Assembly: GCF_002245215.1 (NCBI RefSeq)
Contig: NZ_NPMR01000002.1
Span: 310,001-374,000 of the forward strand
Source: Microbacterium sp. Yaish 1
GTDB taxonomy: Bacteria > Actinomycetota > Actinomycetes > Actinomycetales > Microbacteriaceae
Length of the DNA stretch: 64,000 bases
Direction: 5' to 3'
Of the stretch, positions 38,672 through 47,539 are shown in pieces. The notes below the pieces were generated by a model. That model was given only the letters and a program-made list of their open reading frames with translations. It was not told the origin of the DNA and did not search any database. The translations under genes and the position numbers were made by a program. Numbering within the stretch: position 1 is the first letter of the stretch; each line of letters begins with the position of its first letter.

Positions 38672-39595
38672 GTGACGCTCCGCCCCTTCGAACCCGTTCA
38701 GCTCGCGCCGGAGGTCTGGCGTGAGCTGTCCGATTCGCATGCGGAGCGTGCCGACGCGCTGACCGAGGCCCACCGGCGGCGGGCTTCGCGCGCTGAGAAG
38801 CATCCGGTCGAGGACTTCCTGTTCACGTATTACTCCTACAAGCCGGCCATCCTCCGGCGCTGGCATCCGGGCCCGCACGTCGTGCTCGAGGGCGCTGCGG
38901 AGGAGCGTGGCGGCTGGCGCTGGTACGAGACGGTCGGCGACGCCCACGCGCGCGTGGCCGACGAGCAGTTCCGGACCGAGCGCGCTTCGCTCTACCGTGG
39001 CGTGACAGGCCTCCTCCGTGCGACACGCGATCGCCCGGCTGCCTTCGGATGTTTCGGCCTGCACGAATGGGCGATGGTCTATCGCACCGACGCCAAGCGG
39101 CACGAGATCCCGCTCCGGCTCGGCGCGGCGGGAACGGATGCCGTTGTCGAGGCCCATGATCTGCGCTGCACGCACTTCGACGCCTTCCGCTTCTTCACCC
39201 CCGAGGCCGTGCCGCTCAACCGTGAACCGCTCGACCGAGAAGGGGCGCCCGGACGCGAGCAACCGGGATGCCTGCACGCCGGGATGGACGTCTACAAGTG
39301 GATGCTGAAGCTCGGCCCCCTCGTTCCGGGGCATCTGCTCCTCGACGCATTCGTCCTGGCTCGCGACATCCGAGAACTCGATATGCGCGCCTCGCCCTAC
39401 GACCTGCGCGACTGGGGCTACTCCCCCGTTGCGATCGAGACAGCCGACGGAAAGGCCGAGTATGTGCGCCAGCAGCGGCTGCTGAGCGCCCGCGGCCAGG
39501 CGCTTCGCGCCGCGGTGCTCGATGTCGTCGGATCAGAGCCCGAGCTGCGAGCCACGCGTGCAGATCGATCCGCCGCCCCACCACTTGATGTGTGA
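38672..39595 (+). CDS. putative 3-methyladenine DNA glycosylase (actinobacterial family)
   Basis: 307 residues. The conserved stretch KHPVEDFLFTYYSYKPAILRRWHPG (first half, about 40-64) and CTHFDAFRFFTPEA are typical of an actinobacterial family annotated as 3-methyladenine DNA glycosylase. I see no helix-hairpin-helix or other standard glycosylase active site, so the activity rests on that family name. GTG start is leaderless. Next to the abasic-site protein SRAP it would make functional sense. The last 63 bases overlap the opposing peptidoglycan-binding gene. Confidence 0.6.
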   Translation: MTLRPFEPVQLAPEVWRELSDSHAERADALTEAHRRRASRAEKHPVEDFLFTYYSYKPAILRRWHPGPHVVLEGAAEERGGWRWYETVGDAHARVADEQFRTERASLYRGVTGLLRATRDRPAAFGCFGLHEWAMVYRTDAKRHEIPLRLGAAGTDAVVEAHDLRCTHFDAFRFFTPEAVPLNREPLDREGAPGREQPGCLHAGMDVYKWMLKLGPLVPGHLLLDAFVLARDIRELDMRASPYDLRDWGYSPVAIETADGKAEYVRQQRLLSARGQALRAAVLDVVGSEPELRATRADRSAAPPLDV

Positions 39596-40003
39596 CCGTG
39601 TGGTCGGGCCGTAAACACCGTCGACGCCGATTCCCTCGACGCTCTGCGCATACATGAGGGCGTTATAGGTCGCGGGGCCGAATGCCCCGTCTTCCGCAAT
39701 ACCGCGGCCGTAGCAGCGATTGAGCGTCTGCTGCAGCACGGTCACCGCAACGCTGTTGTTCCCCGATTCGAGGATGCAGTTGTATGTGTTCCCGGCACGC
39801 GGGATCTTGTACCACGCCCCGTTTCCCGGGGTGATGTTCTCGTAGCTGTAACAGTAGGAGGCGGCGCGCGCCGACGCGGTCGGAGAAGCTCCGCCGGCGC
39901 CCGAATCCGCATACGCGGAAGCAGGTGCCGCCGCGAGACCGCTTCCGACGAGCAGAAGAGCGGCGGCGATCGCCGCTCGTTTCATCAAGGCTGAGAACGT
40001 CAT
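39533..40003 (-). CDS. secreted peptidoglycan-binding domain protein
   Basis: 156 residues. Signal peptide (about 1-30, ending PASA-YA), a Gly/Ser/Ala linker, then one PG_binding_1 domain (SVAVTVLQQTLNRCYGRG ... EDGAFGPATYNALMYAQ ... GVDGVYGPTTRSHIKWW). No catalytic domain is attached, so it binds or decorates the wall rather than cutting it. Four mature-domain Cys could form two disulfides. Start ATG 40003 is chosen for its signal peptide; ATG 39985 is possible. Its stop lies inside the end of the opposite gene. Confidence 0.85.
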   Translation of the reverse strand: MTFSALMKRAAIAAALLLVGSGLAAAPASAYADSGAGGASPTASARAASYCYSYENITPGNGAWYKIPRAGNTYNCILESGNNSVAVTVLQQTLNRCYGRGIAEDGAFGPATYNALMYAQSVEGIGVDGVYGPTTRSHIKWWGGGSICTRGSQLGL

Positions 40004-40028
40004 CGTTCGCTCACATTTATTTTCAGAG

Positions 40029-40047
40029 CTCGGCATCGTCTGCCGAG
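40029..40047 (-). promoter_or_regulatory. hairpin in the leader of the peptidoglycan-binding gene
   Basis: A perfect 7-bp stem CTCGGCA / TGCCGAG with a 5-nt loop, 26 bases upstream of the ATG and followed by an AT-rich tract. It may affect translation or stability of the mRNA. Confidence 0.4.
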
Positions 40048-40130
40048 GCGATTGCGGTGAATTCGATGAACGATACAGATGATCCGCGGCCCGCATAAGA
40101 GGGCTCTGATGCGGACGACGACGCACACCA

Positions 40131-40157
40131 AAAAGCCCCGCCTGCGGCGGGGCTTTT
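40131..40157 (-). terminator. terminator downstream of tRNA-Ala
   Basis: A perfect 12-bp inverted repeat, AAAAGCCCCGCC, TGC loop, GGCGGGGCTTTT, with T-tracts on both strands. It begins about 10 bases after the encoded CCA. Confidence 0.9.
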
Positions 40158-40166
40158 CATATCGAT

Positions 40167-40242
40167 TGGTGGACCTGAGGGGACTCGAACCCCTGACCCC
40201 CTGCATGCCATGCAGGTGCGCTACCAGCTGCGCCACAGGCCC
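40167..40242 (-). tRNA. tRNA-Ala (GGC anticodon)
   Basis: 76 nt with encoded CCA (40167-40169). Acceptor stem GGGCCTG pairs with CAGGTCC (one G-U), D-arm GCGCAGCTGGTAGCGC, anticodon stem CCTGC/GCAGG with loop ATGGCAT giving anticodon GGC, and T-arm AGGGG-TTCGAGT-CCCCT. It reads GCC and GCU codons; GCC is a dominant Ala codon here. A strong terminator follows, and rsfS lies 28 bases upstream on the same strand. Confidence 0.97.
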
Positions 40243-40269
40243 GTGGTTTCCGCTCTCGCGGGAACTCAT

Positions 40270-40659
40270 TTAGCTTACAACATCTCCGGGGGTGCTCGTG
40301 ACCACGGTTGCCTCGATCGGGATGACCGGGCAGTCCTTCCACAGGCGCTCGAGCCCGTAGTAGACGCGCTCCTGCTCGTGGAACACGTGCACGACGAGGT
40401 CGCCGAAGTCGAGCAGCACCCAACGCGACTCGGTGCGCCCCTCACGACGCAGGCGCTTGTGGCCGGCTTCGAGCATGCTCTCCTCGACCGCGTCGGCGAT
40501 TGCGGCGACGTTGCGCTCGCTGTTGCCGCTGACGAGCAGGAAGGCGTCGACGAGCGGGAGGGGCTGCGACACGTCGAGGGCGACGAGGTCCTCGCCGCCC
40601 TTCGATTCCGCGGCCGCCGCGGCGACGGCGACCATGTCGATGACTGCTTGTGAACTCAT
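40270..40659 (-). CDS. rsfS: ribosomal silencing factor RsfS
   Basis: 129 residues. Binds L14 on the 50S subunit and blocks joining to 30S during starvation. The family core is DAFLLVSGNSERNVAAIADAVEE (about 40-60) and GRTESRWVLLDFGDLVVHVFHEQERVYYGLERLW (middle). SD AGGAG lies 8 bases from ATG 40659, which overlaps the stop of the upstream membrane protein gene (ATGA). In the order nadD, membrane protein, rsfS, as is common in actinobacteria. Confidence 0.95.
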   Translation of the reverse strand: MSSQAVIDMVAVAAAAAESKGGEDLVALDVSQPLPLVDAFLLVSGNSERNVAAIADAVEESMLEAGHKRLRREGRTESRWVLLDFGDLVVHVFHEQERVYYGLERLWKDCPVIPIEATVVTSTPGDVVS

Positions 40660-41831
40660 CCGAAGACTCCTGTGAAAAGCGAGACGAGCAGAACGCCCGC
40701 CAGAGCGAGGGCGAGCGCCCCCGCGGTGATGGCGAGGGCGACCGTCCAACGGCTGCCCTTCTCCGGCGCCGGCGGACGGATGACGTCCTCGGCGCTCTTG
40801 ATGGTCGAGATGGCCGCGCTTGCGGCGATGGGCGTCGGAGACGACGAGGCCGGCAGCTCGCCGTCCACGAGGACCGCGTCGACCTCCTTGCCGTCCGCAA
40901 CACCCGGGACGACGCCGGTCGAACCGAAGTTCTCCGGCAGCGTGAACGTCCCGGTGATCAGAACCTCGCCGGTCGCGGTGACCGGTGCCACCAACGGCCC
41001 GCCGTCCGGGTTCTCAGCGAGGATCAAGGCGTTCGGTGTCGTGAAGGCGCCCGTCGCGGCGGCACTGCGCGAGAGCAGCTGATCGAACGATGCGGGCACA
41101 TCCGTTGCCGCGGACTCCCCCGCGAGCAGATCAGCGCCGAGGTCGTTCGAGACGACGTGACGCTCGGGCTCCGCTTCGTCCGCGTTCTCATCGTCCGCGT
41201 TCTCATCGACCGCGCTGTCGTCCTCCGCGCCGATGTGGTCTTCGGCGATGGTCTCTTCGGAGACGGTCTGCTCCGCATCGGCAGCCTCGGAATCAGCTGA
41301 CTCGGACTCGGAAGCGGCATCGGCGATGTCCGGCGAGGCCGCCGTCGTCTCGGCATCCGTGCCGTCCGGCGTCTCAGCCTCGCCTTCAGCCTCCGGAGCG
41401 TCGAGAGAGACGCCGGACTGGACACCCTCGTCGGAGGCATCGGGGTCGGCCGTACGAGCCGTGTCGTCGGCGTCGCTGTGATCGGGCGCGGAGGCGTCGG
41501 GCTCGGCCGCAACGGCCGGGTGCTCGCCGGTCGCCGTGACGACGGGGATCGAAGCGGTGCGGATCTTCTCCTGCAGCCGCGCCTGACGGCGGGTCAGCGC
41601 GGGCGATCCGAGATCGACCGAGGCCTGCGGCAGCGGGGCCGGCGGAACCTCGACCGGCTCCGCAGCGCGCGGCAGCGGCGCGGGGGCTGGTGCCGGCTCG
41701 GCTGCGATCGCCGAGGCGTCGTCGGCGGCGTCAGGGTCGACGATGATCGGATTGGAAGCCGTGTTGCGCAGCTCACGCAGTTGCCGGCGCGTCAGCTGCG
41801 GAGTCGGTGGCTGTTGCTCGTTGTCGCTCAT
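40656..41831 (-). CDS. acidic tail-anchored membrane protein, unknown function
   Basis: 391 residues, not recognised as a characterised family. The N-terminal part has two similar basic motifs, [13 protein letters not shown] (about 13-25) and [15 protein letters not shown] (about 78-92). A long Asp/Glu/Ala-rich disordered centre (about 100-235) follows, then a 100-residue region that may fold, and one membrane helix at the extreme C-terminus ([22 protein letters not shown]). It overlaps nadD and rsfS by 4 bases each, so it is tightly co-translated with both. Topology suggests the bulk is cytoplasmic. Confidence 0.75.
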   Translation of the reverse strand: MSDNEQQPPTPQLTRRQLRELRNTASNPIIVDPDAADDASAIAAEPAPAPAPLPRAAEPVEVPPAPLPQASVDLGSPALTRRQARLQEKIRTASIPVVTATGEHPAVAAEPDASAPDHSDADDTARTADPDASDEGVQSGVSLDAPEAEGEAETPDGTDAETTAASPDIADAASESESADSEAADAEQTVSEETIAEDHIGAEDDSAVDENADDENADEAEPERHVVSNDLGADLLAGESAATDVPASFDQLLSRSAAATGAFTTPNALILAENPDGGPLVAPVTATGEVLITGTFTLPENFGSTGVVPGVADGKEVDAVLVDGELPASSSPTPIAASAAISTIKSAEDVIRPPAPEKGSRWTVALAITAGALALALAGVLLVSLFTGVFG

Positions 41832-42424
41832 GCCTTGCTCCGATAGAGATGATGCTTCGCAATGTATTGGACGACCCCGTCTGGAACGAGGTACCACACC
41901 GGATGTCCGCGTCCGACTCGTGCCCGGCAGTCGGTCGATGAGATGGCCAGCGCGGGGATCTCGAGCAGGCTCACGTCATCGCTGGGCAGTCCGGCACTGG
42001 AAAGCGTGTGGCCGGGACGCGAGACCGCGACGAAATGGGCGAGCTCCCACAGTTCATCATGGTTCCTCCAGCTGAGAATCTGGGCGATGGCGTCCGCTCC
42101 GGTGATGAAGAAGAAGTCCGCATCGGGACGCTGGGCCTTGAGATCACGCAGCGTATCGATCGTGTACGTCGGGCCGTCGCGATCGATGTCGACTCGGCTC
42201 ACGGTGAACATCGGGTTGGACGCCGTCGCGATGACCGTCATCAGGTACCGGTGCTCCCCCGGTGACACGAACGACTTCTGCCACGGCGTGCCGGTCGGCA
42301 CGAAGATGACCTCGTCGAGGTCGAACGACTGCGCGACCTCGCTCGCGGCCACCAGGTGCCCATGATGAATCGGGTCGAACGTGCCGCCCATCACGCCGAT
42401 ACGCGGCGCACGCGTTCCCGTCAT
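41828..42424 (-). CDS. nadD: nicotinate-nucleotide adenylyltransferase
   Basis: 198 residues. Joins ATP and nicotinate mononucleotide to deamido-NAD. The nucleotidyltransferase motif is [12 protein letters not shown] (about 14-25) and [13 protein letters not shown] is the C-terminal ISSTxIR-like motif, with Asp-Cys in place of the commoner Thr-Ile/Ser positions. Full length. Ten bases downstream of the small membrane protein gene and overlapping the next gene by 4. Confidence 0.95.
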   Translation of the reverse strand: MTGTRAPRIGVMGGTFDPIHHGHLVAASEVAQSFDLDEVIFVPTGTPWQKSFVSPGEHRYLMTVIATASNPMFTVSRVDIDRDGPTYTIDTLRDLKAQRPDADFFFITGADAIAQILSWRNHDELWELAHFVAVSRPGHTLSSAGLPSDDVSLLEIPALAISSTDCRARVGRGHPVWYLVPDGVVQYIAKHHLYRSKA

Positions 42425-42434
42425 CGGAGCAGCC

Positions 42435-42662
42435 TCAGTGGTGGCCGTTCTCCGACTGCGTCAGTTGGTTCCCGTGGGCCGCGGCGTAGGCCTCTGCCTT
42501 GCCGGCGTGGCGGTTGGCGACGTTGCGGTAGGACAGCGTCACGAGACCGAGAGCCAGGAAGATGACCAGGGCGATGACGCCGAAGATCATCGTCTCCGCC
42601 TGCACATTGCCGTGGTGCTCGGTCTGCTCGGCGGCGAATGCGGTGATCGTGGCGAGGGTCAT
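42435..42662 (-). CDS. small single-pass membrane protein, unknown function
   Basis: 75 residues. A short N-terminal stretch, one membrane helix ([20 protein letters not shown], about 26-45), then a His- and Ala-rich hydrophilic tail ending NGHH. GGAG lies 5 bases before the ATG. It sits between proA and nadD in the same orientation and probably shares a transcript with nadD and rsfS. No family recognised beyond small actinobacterial membrane proteins at this locus. Confidence 0.7.
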   Translation of the reverse strand: MTLATITAFAAEQTEHHGNVQAETMIFGVIALVIFLALGLVTLSYRNVANRHAGKAEAYAAAHGNQLTQSENGHH

Positions 42663-42709
42663 CGGGGCTCCGTTCGTTTCGCGCGGCGGCGCATGTCAAG
42701 TTTAGGTGG

Positions 42710-43972
42710 TCAGGCGCGCGTCTGCCCGGCGCCGCGCGCGAGCCACTTCGTGCTGGTCAGCTCGGGAAGTCCCATCGGACCGCGGGCGTGCAGTTTCTGG
42801 GTCGAGATCCCGACCTCGGCGCCGAAGCCGAACTCGCCGCCGTCGGTGAACCGCGTCGAGGCGTTCGCCATGACGACCGCCGCGTCCACCTCGGCGAGGA
42901 AGCGTTCGGCATGGGCGTCGTCGGCCGTCACGATCGCCTCCGTGTGCATCGTCGAGTAGCGGCGGATGTGCTCGAGGGCTTCGTCGAGGTCGTCGACCAC
43001 GCGCATCGAGAGGTCGAGGCTCATGTGCTCGGTCGCCCAGTCGTCCTCGGTCGCCGCAACGGCCTGTGGCACCAGGCGACGCACCGCGTCGTCTCCGTGG
43101 ATGGTGACGCCCGCTTCGACGAGCGCCTCCGACACCGGCGGGATGAGGCGCTCGGCGGCCGAACGGACGACGAGCACGGTCTCGACAGCGTTGCAGACGC
43201 TGGGCCGCTGCGACTTCGCGTTGACGACGATGTCGCGAGCCCAGTCGAGCGGCGCGGATTCGTCGAGGACGATGTGCACGACTCCGGCGCCCGTCTCGAT
43301 GACCGGGACCGTCGACTCGGTCACGACGGTCTCGATGAGCTGAGCGCTGCCGCGAGGAACGAGTACATCGACCAAGCCGCGAGCGCGCATGAGGAACCGG
43401 GCGCCGTCACGGCCGAAATCATCGACGGTCTGGATGCCGTCGGGGTCGACTCCAGCGCGATCGAGCGCGTTCCGCATCGACTCGATGAGGGCGCCGTTCG
43501 TCGACTGGGCAGCCGACCCGCCGCGAAGCGCCACGGCGTTTCCGGAGCGCAGCGCGAGAGCGGTGATGTCCACTGTGACGTTGGGCCGTGCCTCGTAGAT
43601 CGAGGCGACGACCCCGAACGGCACGGAGACCTTCTGCAGCCGCACACCGCCGGGCAGTTGCCGCTCGTCGAGCACACGGCCGACGGGGTCGGGAAGCCGC
43701 GCCACATCGCGGACCGCGCTCGCGAGCGCGGCTACCCGCCCATCGTCGAGGAGGAGACGGTCGCGCAGGCCGGCCGAGATGCCTGCCGCATCCCCGCGCT
43801 CGAGGTCGTCGCGGTTCGCTGCGACGATGCGCCCGGTGTCGGCGATGAGCGCGTCGGCGATGTCGTCGAGGAGTGCTGTCTTGGCGGCATCGTCGAGGAG
43901 GCCGATCGAGCGGCTCGCACGCTTGGCGGCGCGCAGGCGCTCCGAGACGTCGGTTGCGACGGCGGTGGTCAT
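42710..43972 (-). CDS. proA: gamma-glutamyl phosphate reductase
   Basis: 420 residues. NADPH-dependent reduction of glutamyl-5-phosphate to the semialdehyde in proline synthesis. Aldehyde dehydrogenase superfamily; the catalytic Cys is in KSQRPSVCNAVETVLV (about 245-260), with RGGSAAQSTN and the C-terminal RFTDGGEFGFGAEVGISTQKLHARGPMG region intact. ATG is six bases after TAGACT, so it has its own leaderless promoter 30 bases after the proB stop rather than strict coupling. Confidence 0.97.
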   Translation of the reverse strand: MTTAVATDVSERLRAAKRASRSIGLLDDAAKTALLDDIADALIADTGRIVAANRDDLERGDAAGISAGLRDRLLLDDGRVAALASAVRDVARLPDPVGRVLDERQLPGGVRLQKVSVPFGVVASIYEARPNVTVDITALALRSGNAVALRGGSAAQSTNGALIESMRNALDRAGVDPDGIQTVDDFGRDGARFLMRARGLVDVLVPRGSAQLIETVVTESTVPVIETGAGVVHIVLDESAPLDWARDIVVNAKSQRPSVCNAVETVLVVRSAAERLIPPVSEALVEAGVTIHGDDAVRRLVPQAVAATEDDWATEHMSLDLSMRVVDDLDEALEHIRRYSTMHTEAIVTADDAHAERFLAEVDAAVVMANASTRFTDGGEFGFGAEVGISTQKLHARGPMGLPELTSTKWLARGAGQTRA

Positions 43973-43978
43973 CCCGCC

Positions 43979-43984
43979 AGTCTA
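43979..43984 (-). promoter_or_regulatory. -10 box of proA (leaderless)
   Basis: TAGACT, 6 nt before the ATG at 43972, in the short proB-proA gap. Confidence 0.6.
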
Positions 43985-44010
43985 GCGACGGAGACGACGG
44001 CGGCCCCGTC

Positions 44011-46674
<2,664 letters not shown>

Positions 46675-46691
46675 CTCTGCGTCTCCCTGGC

Positions 46692-47000
46692 TTACTTGAT
46701 GCCGGTGATCTTGACGCGCGTGAGGTCCTGACGGTGGCCCTGGCGCTTCTTGTAGCCGGTCTTGTTCTTGAACTTCTGGATCACGATCTTCGGGCCGCGC
46801 TCCTCACCGAGAACCTCGGCGGTGACCGTGACCTTCGCGAGCTTGTCAGCGTCGGTGGTCACGGCGTCGCCGTCGACGAGGAGAACGGCGGGAAGCTCGA
46901 GCTTGTCACCGATCTGAGCCGCCTGACGATCGAGGACGACGATCGTGCCGACCTCGACCTTCTCCTGACGGCCGCCGGCGCGCACAACTGCGTAAACCAC
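46692..47000 (-). CDS. rplU: 50S ribosomal protein L21
   Basis: 102 residues. Binds 23S rRNA domain and L20 neighbourhood; the C-terminal [21 protein letters not shown] is the family signature. A promoter-like box about 140 bases upstream predicts a leader of roughly 135 nt, where regulation is possible. First gene of rplU-rpmA. Confidence 0.98.
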   Translation of the reverse strand: MVYAVVRAGGRQEKVEVGTIVVLDRQAAQIGDKLELPAVLLVDGDAVTTDADKLAKVTVTAEVLGEERGPKIVIQKFKNKTGYKKRQGHRQDLTRVKITGIK

Positions 47001-47142
47001 TTCACACCTGTTTCTTCTGTGGAGCGCACGGCTCCGATTGTCTTTGCGAGACTGGAAAGTCTTGGTGCGCGTGCCCCAGATGATCCTGTGGCTGAGCCGC
47101 GATCATGACGGGACGTCGACGGACTCGCTGCACCAAGGGTCC

Positions 47143-47148
47143 ACTTTA
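47143..47148 (-). promoter_or_regulatory. -10 box of rplU-rpmA
   Basis: TAAAGT on the minus strand (context GGTAAAGTGG). It implies a 5' leader of about 135 nt before rplU, in which AGACT and AGTCT can pair near 47047-47060. Confidence 0.5.
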
Positions 47149-47220
47149 CCGGATGCCGGGAGATCCGGCAAAAGGACGGCCGGGTGTGTCGCAGCCGGCG
47201 CCCCCGCGGCATCCGCTTCG

Positions 47221-47226
47221 TAGGAT
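47221..47226 (+). promoter_or_regulatory. -10 box of the DUF4031 gene
   Basis: TAGGAT, 6 nt before the ATG at 47233. The intervening CGGAGG could also act as a ribosome site if transcription starts earlier. Confidence 0.5.
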
Positions 47227-47232
47227 CGGAGG

Positions 47233-47505
47233 ATGGCGATACTGATCGACGATCCGCGCTGGCCGGCGCACGGCCGGCTCTGGTCGCACCTCGTCAGCGA
47301 CTCGGATCTCGATGAACTGCACGCGTTCGCCCGCCGCCATGAGGTGCCCGCCCGAGCCTTCGACCTCGACCACTACGACGTCCCCGATTCCGCGTTCGAC
47401 CGCCTGGTCGCCGGCGGCGCTCAGCACGTGTCCGGACACGAACTGGTGCGTCGCCTCATCGCCTCCGGGCTGCGCGTCACCACGCGCGAACGCCGCGGGA
47501 TCTGA
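47233..47505 (+). CDS. DUF4031 domain protein
   Basis: 90 residues. Recognised by the start MAILIDDPRWPAHGRLWSHLVSD and YDVPDSAFDRLVAGGA, conserved in a small actinobacterial/proteobacterial family of unknown function. No signal peptide or membrane helix; several charged, possibly catalytic residues (DDP, HGR, HYD). Its last codons and stop lie within a 16-bp inverted repeat that serves as the terminator. Divergent from rplU and convergent with rne. Confidence 0.85.
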   Translation: MAILIDDPRWPAHGRLWSHLVSDSDLDELHAFARRHEVPARAFDLDHYDVPDSAFDRLVAGGAQHVSGHELVRRLIASGLRVTTRERRGI

Positions 47506-47524
47506 AGCGATCCCGCGGCGTTCG
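47487..47524. terminator. terminator spanning the DUF4031 stop codon
   Basis: A perfect 16-bp inverted repeat, arms 47487-47502 and 47509-47524 (CGAACGCCGCGGGATC and complement), loop TGAAGC containing the stop codon TGA. It separates the convergent DUF4031 and rne genes. Confidence 0.75.
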
Positions 47525-47539
47525 TCTCGACAATGCGCG

